A stretch of 64,000 nt of DNA from Azospirillum sp. (GCA_027486405.1 JAIXPD010000010.1:1-64000); one strand, 5' to 3'. Numbered from the stretch's first letter, positions 36,869-44,640 are shown. Translations and numbers: made by a program. The notes: generated by a model not told the origin, from the letters alone.

Positions 36869-38038
36869 TCAGGCGCACACGCGGTCAAGCACAGCGCGCA
36901 GGCGTTCGATCTGTGGGGTCAGATCATAGGGGTGGTTGCCGACGAAAAAGCCCAAATCATGCGCGGTGAACGCGTTGGTGATGTCGCCGACCGTGTCGTA
37001 CTCATAATATTTCAGCACATCGTGGCGCAGGAAACAGCCGCCGGTGATGATGCGGAAACCGATGTCCGCCTCCTTCAGCGCGGCGAACACCCTGTCCCGG
37101 TCCGGGTTGCGCGCCGGGTTGAGGATGATGGTGAAGCTGAAGCAGGACGACCGCCCGTTTTCGCGCTGGATGATGAAGCGGTCATCCCCGGCGAACAGGG
37201 ATTGGAACAGCGCCATGTTCTGGCGGCGGACGGCGGTGAAACCGGGCAGCTTCTTCAACTGCTCCCGCCCGACGGCCCCCTCCATCTCCAACGGACGGAC
37301 GTTGTAGCCCGGCAGGATGAAGCGGTACGCCTCGAAATGATCGGACGCCGTGCGCGTGTACAGCGGGGTGTCGACCGGCAAATCGCGGGTCCAGCCGTGG
37401 GCGCGCATCGACCGGCAGAGATGCGCCAACTCCACATCGTCGGTCAGCACCATCCCGCCTTCCATGGTCGAGATGTGGTGCGAGTAGAAAAAGCTGAAGG
37501 TGTTGAGGTCGCCAAAGGTTCCGGTCTTGCGCCCGGCCAACTCGGCGTCCATCGACTCGCAATTGTCCTCCAGCACACACAGCCCATGGGCATCGGCAAA
37601 GGCACGGATCACGTCCAGCGCCGCCGGGTTGCCCAGGATCGACACCGGGACAATCGCCCGCGTGCGCGGGGTCAGGGCCTGTTCCAGCTTCGACACGTCG
37701 ATGTTCAGCGTGTCCAGCTCAACATCGACAAAACGCAGCTTCAAGCCATATTGCTGCAAGGGATGATAGGTGGTGGCCCAGGAAATCGCCGGAACGATCA
37801 CCTCGTCCCCGCGTTGCAACGGGCGCTCCGCCTTGTGGGCCAGCGCGGCCACCGCGATCAGATTGGCCGACGAGCCGGAATTGACCATGATGCCGTGCCG
37901 GGCACCGAAATAATCGGCAAACTCCCGTTCGAACGCGGCCACCTCGTCGCCCATGGTGAAGCGGCCGGACGCGACCACGCGGTTGATCGCCGCAACCTCT
38001 TCCGGTCCCCAAGTGGTTGCCGCCAACTCGTAGAACAT
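36869..38038 (-). CDS. DegT-fold PLP enzyme with His for Lys: ColD-like sugar 3-dehydratase
   Basis: A 389-aa member of the DegT/DnrJ/EryC1/StrS fold. The PLP-phosphate Asp is in VLEDNCESMDA (Asp158). At the place of the Schiff-base lysine, TFSFFYSHHISTMEGGMV has histidines 187-188 instead. This His substitution is the mark of ColD (GDP-4-keto-6-deoxymannose 3-dehydratase) and E1-type dehydratases, which remove the C3 hydroxyl rather than transaminate. I see no clustered cysteines like the [2Fe-2S] site of E1, so a ColD-like reaction fits better. ATG 38038 (MFYELAATTWGPEE) is the family start; TTG 38104 would add 22 unlike residues. It is the first gene of the eight-gene operon, behind a CtrA-like site. 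Confidence 0.85.
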   Translation of the reverse strand: MFYELAATTWGPEEVAAINRVVASGRFTMGDEVAAFEREFADYFGARHGIMVNSGSSANLIAVAALAHKAERPLQRGDEVIVPAISWATTYHPLQQYGLKLRFVDVELDTLNIDVSKLEQALTPRTRAIVPVSILGNPAALDVIRAFADAHGLCVLEDNCESMDAELAGRKTGTFGDLNTFSFFYSHHISTMEGGMVLTDDVELAHLCRSMRAHGWTRDLPVDTPLYTRTASDHFEAYRFILPGYNVRPLEMEGAVGREQLKKLPGFTAVRRQNMALFQSLFAGDDRFIIQRENGRSSCFSFTIILNPARNPDRDRVFAALKEADIGFRIITGGCFLRHDVLKYYEYDTVGDITNAFTAHDLGFFVGNHPYDLTPQIERLRAVLDRVCA

Positions 38039-38144
38039 CCAACCGACCCCAATGTGTTGAGCGGCCGCCACAGGGTGCACCACAGAGCGCACCGGACGCG
38101 CCAAAGAAACCGCCGTCAGCCCCAGCGATTTGGACCGAAGGCCG

Positions 38145-38159
38145 TTAACAATGCTTTAA
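38145..38159. promoter_or_regulatory. CtrA-like box upstream of the sugar operon
   Basis: TTAA (38145-38148), seven bases, TTAA (38156-38159): an exact full-site match to the alphaproteobacterial CtrA consensus. It lies about 105 bp before the ATG of the ColD-like gene and just beyond the stop of the 232-aa gene (38195). By position it serves the sugar operon. Confidence 0.5.
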
Positions 38160-38194
38160 TGGTGAGGGGAGCGGGCCGCCCCAGGCCGCCCGCG

Positions 38195-38893
38195 TCACAC
38201 GAACAGGCTGAAGCTGCCCATCAGCTTCTGTGTTCCGGTCTGGCCGACTGGAATCGAGTTCATGGAACTGATGGCCGTGTTCAGCCCGTCCAACATCTGC
38301 TGTTGCGCCTGATTCAACTGGAACGGGGTGTCGCCCTTCCGGGGAGCCTTGGCGACCGTGTCGTAATCCTGCTTGTAGGATCCCATGCTGAACTGGATCG
38401 CGTAGTTTTTGGGGTCTTTCGCCGCCTCGCCCTTGTCGCGGGTCACACGCACGGTGTAATCGCCTTGATCCAGACTCAACTCACCGCGTTGAAGGCTGCG
38501 AAACGATTCATACGCCTTGCCCGCGTCCTTGTTGCTGTCGGCCACCACCTGCCCGGTCTTGCTGAGCAGTTGGACGTTCACGCCCTTGTCACCGATCTGG
38601 CCAATCGTTGCTTCACCTTTGCTGGTGACGCGGAACTTGTAAAAATCAACCGGATCGTTCGCGCCCAAGGTGCCGACGACGTTCAACCGGGTGACGCCCT
38701 TCGACAAAATGCCGATGTCGGTGGCGAACATGCGGCTGTCCGACGAGGATTTGCGGACCTGCTTCTCAAAGCTCTTCACTTCGGCGGCCGGAGTTTGGGC
38801 CGACTGTTGGGATTGAACGTTCGCAATGGCGCTTTTCAGGGACTTGTTAAGGTCCGAAACCATCTGGCTGACGCTCGACAAACCGTCCGACAT
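38195..38893 (-). CDS. Hypothetical protein with PPC-like beta-sandwich domain, 232 aa
   Basis: I do not recognise a named family. Residues 1-55 are helical and Gln/Ser/Lys-rich (coiled-coil-like, no signal peptide). Residues 65-175 resemble a bacterial pre-peptidase C-terminal (PPC) beta-sandwich: NDPVDFYKFRVTSKGEATI, VNVQLLSKTGQVVADSN and ELSLDQGDYTVRVTRDKG follow the usual strand pattern. The C terminus is Gln/Met/Ser-rich and ends GSFSLFV. The gene has its own upstream region containing a palindromic CtrA-like box. Position and promoter suggest a secreted or surface protein made with the flagellum; the lack of a signal peptide would imply a non-Sec route. This is inference. Confidence 0.6.
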   Translation of the reverse strand: MSDGLSSVSQMVSDLNKSLKSAIANVQSQQSAQTPAAEVKSFEKQVRKSSSDSRMFATDIGILSKGVTRLNVVGTLGANDPVDFYKFRVTSKGEATIGQIGDKGVNVQLLSKTGQVVADSNKDAGKAYESFRSLQRGELSLDQGDYTVRVTRDKGEAAKDPKNYAIQFSMGSYKQDYDTVAKAPRKGDTPFQLNQAQQQMLDGLNTAISSMNSIPVGQTGTQKLMGSFSLFV

Positions 38894-39229
38894 GATTCCG
38901 CCCTCCCCTCATTCACACGCCACAGCGTCGTTGCAACACGCGCGCCAAACGTCGGACACCGCAACACCCCGCACGCATGGTCCGTTCACACACCCGCACA
39001 GAAGAACGGTAGAGGGGGGCCTGTTAATTGACAATTAATTTTTCAAATCCGACGGAATTCTCCGCAGGAGAGGGCGGCCAGAGACGTAACCACGCCACGC
39101 ATCGCCGGTTCCACCGCTTCGCTGTTGCCTTCACAGGGCCGACGGGCCTATCACGCCCCACAGCGCGCGACCGCATGCTGAGGACCGCAAACCGCGCGGA
39201 GGATCGGACCGCATGAGAGGGCGAAGCCA
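38894..39229. other. Intergenic region, 336 bp, with a palindromic CtrA-like box
   Basis: Between the minus-strand 232-aa gene and the plus-strand HD-domain gene. Its clear content is the AT-rich palindromic site at 39024-39038 (listed separately). The following 190 bp carry a small open frame (39028-39216) with no ribosome site or recognisable protein, and I do not call it. The rest shows no RNA gene or repeat that I can identify. Confidence 0.5.
39024..39038. promoter_or_regulatory. Palindromic CtrA-like box upstream of the PPC-like gene
   Basis: TTAATTG-A-CAATTAA is a perfect 7-bp inverted repeat and at the same time a full TTAA-N7-TTAA site. It is about 130 bp upstream of the start of the 232-aa minus-strand gene and about 190 bp upstream of the HD gene, so it could serve either. 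Confidence 0.5.
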
Positions 39230-39889
39230 ATGATCGGGACGACGCGCGCCTGGGTTCGGATGCCGTCGGGGCGGCGTTTGGATTTGCTGAATCCCACACC
39301 GTTCGATTGGGACGACGCCGATCTTGCGCTGGGGTTGGCCCGCACCTACCGCTGGGGTGGTCATTCGATTTGGCCGCTGCCCCTCTCGGTGGCCCAACAC
39401 TCGATCACGGTGATGCTGCTGCGCCGCGCGTCGGCTTCAACCGGCCTGGATCCCCGCTCTGAACTGCGGGAACTCTTGCACGACGCCGAGGAGGGGTTGC
39501 TCGGCTTCGACTGCATCAGCGTGCTCAAACCGTTTCTGGGGGAGGGTTTCCGCTCCCTCTCGGCGCGACTCGAAGAGGCGGTGTTTCGGCGCTACGCCGT
39601 GCCGCAATGGTCGGCGGACGACAAAAAGGCACACAAGCGCGCCGATCGGATCGCCGCCGCCAGCGAAGCGGTGCACGTCGTCGGATGGACCCCCGACGAG
39701 GTGCGCAAGACCCTGAAGATACCGTTCAAGCCACTCGCCGACGACCCGCTGACGCCGCGTTACGGCGGCACCGCGTGGGAACCATGGCCGCCCCAACTGG
39801 CCGCCCAACGGTTTCTGGCTGAGTTGGAGCGGCTGACCGCCCAAATGGACAAAAACGCGGTTTACACCGCCTCACCGACCTCGGCCTGA
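39230..39889 (+). CDS. HD-domain phosphohydrolase
   Basis: A 219-aa metal-dependent HD-family hydrolase, resembling YfbR-type 5'-nucleotidases. The N terminus has WVRMPSGRRLDLLNPTPFDW, then H57 in SVAQHSITVM, the diagnostic His-Asp pair 84-85 in LLHDAEEGLLGFD, and the last metal Asp in KKAHKRADRIAA. The C-terminal part WEPWPPQLAAQRFLAELERL is common in phage- and proteobacterial homologues. The stop codon lies 28 bp inside the 3' end of the convergent XRE gene. A nucleotide-monophosphate phosphatase role is inferred from the family only. Confidence 0.8.
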   Translation: MIGTTRAWVRMPSGRRLDLLNPTPFDWDDADLALGLARTYRWGGHSIWPLPLSVAQHSITVMLLRRASASTGLDPRSELRELLHDAEEGLLGFDCISVLKPFLGEGFRSLSARLEEAVFRRYAVPQWSADDKKAHKRADRIAAASEAVHVVGWTPDEVRKTLKIPFKPLADDPLTPRYGGTAWEPWPPQLAAQRFLAELERLTAQMDKNAVYTASPTSA

Positions 39890-40341
39890 ACCGCCGCCGG
39901 GTCCGCGCGACCGGCCTCATCGCCAACCTGATCCGCGCAGCGTTCGGCCAGTTCCAGGATCGCGGCACGGATGAGCGGGTCGGGAATGCTTTGAAAATAG
40001 CGCGCCAGCATCAGCGCTTCGCGCGATCCCAACGTGGTGTCGGCGTCGGCTGGACGCTGTGTCCCGTTCTGCGAATCCCCACCGGCACCGCGATTTTCCA
40101 GCCCATCGAAGAAGACCGAAACCGGGACCTTGAAGAACTGCCCCAACTTGAACAGGCGGCTGGAGGAGACGCGGTTGAAACCACGTTCATATTTCTGCAA
40201 CTGCTGGAACGTCAACCCCAACGCCGAGGCAACGTCGCTTTGGCTCAACCCGGCCAACATCCTCAATTCACGCAGACGTTGCCCGACAAAAACATCCACC
40301 TCATTGAGGCCTTCCTTCTTCTCGCGGCCACGCCTTTTCAT
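39862..40341 (-). CDS. XRE-family helix-turn-helix regulator
   Basis: A 159-aa DNA-binding protein. After a basic leader (MKRRGREKKEG), residues 17-75 form an HTH_3 domain: GQRLRELRMLAGLSQSDVAS, then ALGLTFQQLQKYERGFNRVS and SSRLFKLGQFFKVPVSVFF. The C-terminal half is helical and acidic and probably mediates dimerisation. ATG 40341 is preceded by GAGGGG; the in-frame extension to 40491 is rejected. The upstream region has repeated AGACAATCA sequences that could be its own operators. It stands divergent from the fliF operon, so it may influence flagellar expression (inference). Confidence 0.85.
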   Translation of the reverse strand: MKRRGREKKEGLNEVDVFVGQRLRELRMLAGLSQSDVASALGLTFQQLQKYERGFNRVSSSRLFKLGQFFKVPVSVFFDGLENRGAGGDSQNGTQRPADADTTLGSREALMLARYFQSIPDPLIRAAILELAERCADQVGDEAGRADPAAVQAEVGEAV

Positions 40342-40468
40342 AGCAGTCCCCTCGGATGATTTGACAGACGCCGATCCTGAAAAAGACAAGCCAACCGCGT
40401 CCAGAACGAGAGCGCCTGACACCAGAGATTGATTCGTCGGATCATGAGCATGATTTGCAACCCAACTA

Positions 40469-40551
40469 AGACAATCAAGGCCAATTGTCAACCTCAGCAG
40501 ACGAATTTACTCCGTCAGTCAGAGTCAATCTCGCCAATACTTAGACAATCA
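40469..40551. repeat. Direct repeats of AGACAATCA upstream of the XRE gene
   Basis: Identical 9-mers at 40469-40477 and 40543-40551, 74 bp apart (seven helical turns). Each is preceded by TA or TAA. They are candidates for XRE autoregulatory operators; nothing else supports this. Confidence 0.35.
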
Positions 40552-40656
40552 TCATATACGTCTTGATTGGTTATTTTAACGGCCACAAATCAACCTGGGG
40601 GAGCATCGCCCCCATGCCAAACAGGTTCGGCGTGGGCAAAAGAATCCGCAGGCTAG

Positions 40657-40690
40657 GCATAATTTGCCGGGCACTCGGCAAAATATGCCG
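40657..40690. promoter_or_regulatory. Inverted repeat upstream of fliF
   Basis: GGCATAATTTGCCG (40657-40670) and CGGCAAAATATGCC (40677-40690) are reverse complements at 13 of 14 positions around GGCACT. Each arm itself contains GGCA and TGCC ends. There is no T-run on either side, so it is more likely an operator than a terminator. It lies seven bases before the CtrA-like site. Confidence 0.5.
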
Positions 40691-40696
40691 CCTCAT

Positions 40697-40711
40697 TAAC
40701 CCTCTGTTCAT
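40697..40711. promoter_or_regulatory. Near-consensus CtrA-like box upstream of fliF
   Basis: TTAA (40697-40700), seven bases, TTCA (40708-40711): one mismatch to the TTAA-N7-TTAA consensus. It is about 127 bp upstream of the fliF GTG. In Caulobacter the equivalent fliF operon is a CtrA-controlled class II flagellar operon, which makes the match meaningful. Confidence 0.45.
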
Positions 40712-40837
40712 CAAGACACCGCAGCATGGTACGGTGACTCTTGGGATCGGCGCGGAACTTGCAAACATCCTTGTTGCGAATGCAAAACGGATGGTTGGGG
40801 TGAGGATGCCGGGACGGACTCCAAGTGGGGATGACGC

Positions 40838-42502
40838 GTGAACAACCTGATCCAGACCCTGCGCAACCTCGGCCCGGCCCGCCTCGCGGCGATCGGTGGC
40901 GTCGGCTTGCTGCTGATCGGCTTCTTCATCTACCTGACGACGCGCCTCTCCACCCCGGAGATGGAGTTGCTCTACGCCGAACTCCAGCCCAACGAAGCGG
41001 CCGCCATCGCCAAAAGCCTGGAAGCGTCGAAGATCCCCTTCACGGTGGACAAGACCGGGACCCGAATCACCGTGCCGGCCGATCAGGTCGGCCCGGTGCG
41101 CATGAAGATGGCCGCCCAGGGTTTGCCGTCCGGCGGTTCGGTCGGCTACGAGCTGTTCGACAAGTCCGAAGGCTTTGGTGCCACCAGCTTCATGCAGAAC
41201 ATCAACCATCTGCGCGCGCTGGAAGGCGAAATGGCGCGCACGGTGCAGACGCTGAACGGCGTGCAGCAGGCGCGCGTCCATCTGGTGCTGCCCAAGCGTG
41301 AGATGTTCGCCCGCCAACAGAATCCGGCCACCGCCAGCGTTTTCCTGAAGCTGCGCCCCGGCGCGCAACTGTCGCGCGAGAACATCCAGGCGATCCAGCA
41401 ACTCATCGCCGCCTCGGTGCCGAACCTCGACCCCAGCCGGATTTCCATCGTCGACGACAAGGGCAAGCTGCTGGCGCGCGGCACCGGCAACGACACCGCC
41501 GACGCCATGATGGCCAACGCGGAAGAGAAGAAACAGGCCTATGAAAGCCGGTTGGCCCGCACGGTCGAGGATCTGCTCGGCCGGACGCTGGGGTACGGCA
41601 AGGTCCGGGCGGAGGTGTCGGCCGATCTGGATTTCGACCGGATCACCACCCAATCCGAAATCTTCGACCCGGAAAGCCAGGTCGTCCGCTCGACCCAGAC
41701 CGTCAACGAATCCAACGAAAGCAGCGACCGCGATCCGCTGGCCCCGGTCACGGTGGATCAGAATCTGCCGACCTCCCAAGCGGGCAGCAGCGGCAACGGC
41801 CCACTGTCGTCGAACAAATCAAGGCGCGCCGAAGAAACGATCAATTACGAGATTTCGAAGACCTCCAAATCGCACGTCCGGGAAAGCGGGCAGGTGCGCC
41901 GCCTGTCCGTTGCCGTGCTGGTCGATGGCACTTATCAATTGTCCAAGGACAACCCGCCCGCCTACCAGCCGCGCAGCGAGCAGGAAATTGAAAGCATCAA
42001 GGCGCTGGTTCGCTCCGCCGTTGGCTTGGACGCGGTGCGCGGGGACACGTTGGAAGTCGTCAACTTGCGGTTCTGGACGCCGGAAGACGACATCCAGAAA
42101 CCCGAAGACGTCTTCATGGGCCTGTCCAAAGACGATGTGTTCCGCATCGCCGAAATGGTGGTGCTGGGCATCGTCGCCGTCCTCATCATCCTGCTGGTCA
42201 TCCGGCCGTTGATTTCCCGCGCCTTCGAACGGGCCGACATGCAGGAAGACGACGAGATGGACCGCCTGCTGTCCGATCAGGCCGGGATGCCCGCCGCCCT
42301 GGCGGCCCCAACCGGTGCCTTGGCCCAGGATCTGGCGCTGGAGGCCGCCCAGGCCGACGAGGAGTTGGAACAGATGATCGACATCAACCGGGTGGAAGGC
42401 CGCGTCCGCGCCTCCTCCCTGCGCAAGGTGGGCGAAATCGTCGACAAGCATCCGGAAGAAGCGGTCTCGATCCTGCGCAACTGGCTGTATCAGGAGAGTT
42501 GA
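40838..42502 (+). CDS. fliF: Flagellar MS-ring protein FliF
   Basis: A 554-aa integral membrane protein that builds the MS ring. The first transmembrane segment is at about 17-37 (LAAIGGVGLLLIGFFIYLTT) and the second at about 443-465 (MVVLGIVAVLIILLVI). Between them lie the ring-building motifs, with GYELFDKSEGFGATSFMQNI and RTVQTLNGVQQARVHLVLPK. The cytoplasmic C terminus (RASSLRKVGEIVDKHPEEAV, then SILRNWLYQE) is the FliG-binding tail and is intact. It starts with GTG 40838 after AGTGGGG. It is the first gene of the flagellar operon. The next gene is fliH rather than fliG. Confidence 0.95.
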   Translation: MNNLIQTLRNLGPARLAAIGGVGLLLIGFFIYLTTRLSTPEMELLYAELQPNEAAAIAKSLEASKIPFTVDKTGTRITVPADQVGPVRMKMAAQGLPSGGSVGYELFDKSEGFGATSFMQNINHLRALEGEMARTVQTLNGVQQARVHLVLPKREMFARQQNPATASVFLKLRPGAQLSRENIQAIQQLIAASVPNLDPSRISIVDDKGKLLARGTGNDTADAMMANAEEKKQAYESRLARTVEDLLGRTLGYGKVRAEVSADLDFDRITTQSEIFDPESQVVRSTQTVNESNESSDRDPLAPVTVDQNLPTSQAGSSGNGPLSSNKSRRAEETINYEISKTSKSHVRESGQVRRLSVAVLVDGTYQLSKDNPPAYQPRSEQEIESIKALVRSAVGLDAVRGDTLEVVNLRFWTPEDDIQKPEDVFMGLSKDDVFRIAEMVVLGIVAVLIILLVIRPLISRAFERADMQEDDEMDRLLSDQAGMPAALAAPTGALAQDLALEAAQADEELEQMIDINRVEGRVRASSLRKVGEIVDKHPEEAVSILRNWLYQES

Positions 42503-42543
42503 GCGATGACGGTCCTTCTGCCTGATCCTGGAACGGGGCGGTC

Positions 42544-43323
42544 ATGAGCGTTCGCAAGTTCCTCTTCGACGAGTCGTTCGACGTGGACGCGGTGCGCCGC
42601 ATCTCGCACGTGGACGACGATGATTACCTGCCCGAGCCGGAGCTTCCCGCCGAGCCGGAGCCGCCGCCGCCGCCGCCCGCCCCAACCTTCAGCGAGGACG
42701 AGCTTGAAGCCGTGCGCGCCCAGGCTTTTGCCCAGGGCAAGGCCGAGGGCTTCACCGAAGGCAAGTCGGAAGGCACGTCGGCGGGATACGGCAAGGGATT
42801 TGGCGAAGGCATGGTGGCGGGCCAGACCGCCGGTTACGAGCGTGGCAAGGCGGAGATCGAGGCGTCGGTCAACGCCCGGATCGCGAACGCGCTCGACCAG
42901 TTGGGCAACGGCGTCATGCGTTTGCTCGCCGAACGCGACGCCACCAACGCGATGCGCGCCGACCAGCCGGTGCATCTGGCGCTCACCATCGTGCGCAAAC
43001 TGATGCCCGAATGGGCGCGCCGGGGCGGCTTGACCGAGGTGGAAGGCATGGTCCGCGCCTGCCTGACCGACCTGATCGACGAACCCCGCCTCATCATCCG
43101 GGTGGCCGAGGACACGCTCGACCTGATCCGCGATCACCTCGACCAGACCGTCGGGGCGCGTGGTTTCGGGGCCAAGCTGATGGTGATCGGCGATCCGACG
43201 GTGGCCCCGGGCGGCTGCCGCATCGAATGGGCCGACGGCGGCGTGGAGCGGGACACCGCCAAGCTGATGGCGGAGATCGAACGCTGCGCCCAACGCCTGC
43301 TGGAGGCACCGGCCCCCGTATAA
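42544..43323 (+). CDS. fliH: FliH/FlbE-like flagellar export regulator
   Basis: A 259-aa protein in the position of flbE/fliH. It has an acidic N terminus, a run of six prolines at about 41-47, a repetitive Gly/Glu/Lys helix with GxxxG spacing (AEGFTEGKSEGTSAGYGKGF, the FliH glycine-repeat segment) and a C-terminal domain like FliH/V-ATPase E (RIANALDQLGNGVMRLL, LTIVRKLMPEWARRGGLTEV). FliH holds the FliI ATPase and docks it to the C ring via FliN. ATG 42544 is 41 bp after the fliF stop. fliN follows. Confidence 0.85.
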   Translation: MSVRKFLFDESFDVDAVRRISHVDDDDYLPEPELPAEPEPPPPPPAPTFSEDELEAVRAQAFAQGKAEGFTEGKSEGTSAGYGKGFGEGMVAGQTAGYERGKAEIEASVNARIANALDQLGNGVMRLLAERDATNAMRADQPVHLALTIVRKLMPEWARRGGLTEVEGMVRACLTDLIDEPRLIIRVAEDTLDLIRDHLDQTVGARGFGAKLMVIGDPTVAPGGCRIEWADGGVERDTAKLMAEIERCAQRLLEAPAPV

Positions 43324-43356
43324 AGGGGACCGGGAACAAGGAGGTCAGAGACCGAC

Positions 43357-43671
43357 ATGCCGAGCGACAACTTTTCGCTGAATGACATGAGCGGCGGCGA
43401 TGCCGAGGAATACGGCTCCGGCGTTGCCAAGGATCTGGAGGCTGTTTACGACATCCCGGTCCAAATCTCGGCGGTGCTGGGCAAATCCACCATGCAGGTG
43501 GCCCAGTTGCTGAAGCTGGGGCGCGGTGCCGTGGTGGAGTTGGATCGCAAGGTGGGCGAGGCCATCGACATTTACGTCAACAACCGCTTGGTTGCCCGTG
43601 GCGAAGTGGTGGTGGTGGAAGACCGTCTGGGCGTGACCATGACGGAAATCATCAAGTCGGATCGCGGTTGA
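43357..43671 (+). CDS. fliN: Flagellar motor switch protein FliN
   Basis: A 104-aa C-ring protein. The SpoA domain covers residues 27-100: YDIPVQISAVLGKSTMQVAQ, LLKLGRGAVVELDRKVGEAI, DIYVNNRLVARGEVVVVEDR and LGVTMTEIIKSDRG. It is preceded by a very strong ribosome site, AAGGAGGT, some 12 nt before the ATG. The stop overlaps the ATG of the MotA-like gene (TGATG). Length is short but normal for alphaproteobacterial FliN. FliG and FliM, its partners, are not in the window. Confidence 0.95.
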   Translation: MPSDNFSLNDMSGGDAEEYGSGVAKDLEAVYDIPVQISAVLGKSTMQVAQLLKLGRGAVVELDRKVGEAIDIYVNNRLVARGEVVVVEDRLGVTMTEIIKSDRG

Positions 43672-44636
43672 TGACCAACAGTTCCGACACCGCCCCAACC
43701 CCGCGCGCCAAGCCGCCGCCCAAGGCGGAGCCGCGCGCGCCGGAAACGGCGCGGGACAACGTTCGCCCGGAGTCGGCGCGGCAAACCGCCGCCCCGGCCC
43801 CCGCCCCGGCGGCCCCTGGACGCAGCGTGCGGCTGCGCGGCGGGTTCGATGCGGCGACTCTGGTCGGCCTGTCGGCGGCGGCGGCGGTGATTGTGGTGGC
43901 GATCACGTCCGGTGGATCGCTGCGCGCCTTCGTCGATCCGCCGTCGCTGATGATCGTGCTGGGCGGAACGCTGGCGGTGACGACGGCGTCCTTTTCGCTG
44001 GCCGACGTCGCCGTCGCCTGGAAAAACGCCGCCGCCGTGCTGGTCCATCACACGCTCGACCCCAAGGGGGTGGCCCGGCAGGTGCTGTTGCTGGCCGAGG
44101 CCGCGCGGCGGGCCGGACCCGAAACCTTGAAGAATCTGCTGCCCGAACTGCGGGCCGAACCTTTTCTTCACCGCAGTGTGACGCTCATCACAGAGGGGTT
44201 GCCCCCGGATGTGATGGAACGGATGCTGACCGGCGAAGTGGACGCCTTGGTCGGTGGGTTTGGCAAAAGCGCCGGCGTGTTGCGCCGCGCCTCCGAAGTC
44301 GCTCCGGCGATGGGCTTGATCGGCACGCTGGTCGGTCTGGTCCAGATGCTGGGCAGCCTGAACGACCCCTCGGCCATCGGCCCGGCCATGGCGCTGGCGT
44401 TGCTGACCACCTTTTACGGGGCGGTTCTGGGCAACGTCGTCCTCGCCCCGCTCGCCGCGAAGGTGGAGCGTGCGGCGGAGGATGACGCGCTCGTCAAGAC
44501 ATTGTACACCATCGGCGCCGTTTCCATCGCGCGCCAGGAAAACCCCCGGCGTCTGGAAATGCTTCTGAACGCCGTCCTGCCGCCTGGAAAGCGGATCCAG
44601 TATTTCGACCGGGAATCCCCGAGAGTGGGAGCGTAA
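43671..44636 (+). CDS. MotA/TolQ/ExbB-type proton channel protein
   Basis: A 321-aa MotA-family membrane protein with a 50-residue Pro/Ala/Arg-rich N-terminal extension. Four membrane segments are visible: [36 protein letters not shown] (with the MotA-like PPSLxIVLGGT), [18 protein letters not shown], and [18 protein letters not shown]. The last pair carries the Pro and Ala/Thr residues that line the ion path in PomA/MotA. ATG 43671 is used because the in-frame TTG at 43668 is unlikely. No motB is adjacent, so it may be a MotA paralogue with a flagellar basal-body role or pair with a distant MotB. Confidence 0.8.
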   Translation: MTNSSDTAPTPRAKPPPKAEPRAPETARDNVRPESARQTAAPAPAPAAPGRSVRLRGGFDAATLVGLSAAAAVIVVAITSGGSLRAFVDPPSLMIVLGGTLAVTTASFSLADVAVAWKNAAAVLVHHTLDPKGVARQVLLLAEAARRAGPETLKNLLPELRAEPFLHRSVTLITEGLPPDVMERMLTGEVDALVGGFGKSAGVLRRASEVAPAMGLIGTLVGLVQMLGSLNDPSAIGPAMALALLTTFYGAVLGNVVLAPLAAKVERAAEDDALVKTLYTIGAVSIARQENPRRLEMLLNAVLPPGKRIQYFDRESPRVGA

Positions 44637-44640
44637 CACC

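Larger units (their letters stand above)
40342..40837. other. Divergent regulatory region between XRE gene and fliF, 496 bp
   Basis: AT-richer than the coding DNA. It holds, in order: a TTGACA-like element on the minus strand (reverse complement at about 40486-40491) suited to the XRE gene; direct repeats AGACAATCA at 40469-40477 and 40543-40551; a 14-bp inverted repeat at 40657-40690; and a CtrA-like site at 40697-40711, all before the GTG of fliF. I see no RNA gene and no convincing small ORF. Confidence 0.5.

Noticed and set aside
36869-38038. Ordinary DegT aminotransferase
   Set aside because: The catalytic Lys position is His187, as in ColD-type dehydratases.
38945-39020. Phage or IS remnant near the flagellar border
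   Set aside because: No transposase, integrase, terminal repeats or target duplication are visible anywhere near.
34358-39031. 1557-codon plus-strand open frame
   Set aside because: It runs antisense across five or more well-supported genes of the sugar operon and has no recognisable domain.
39028-39216. 62-aa small ORF in the 336-bp gap
   Set aside because: No ribosome binding site, no family, and its start overlaps the CtrA-like palindrome.
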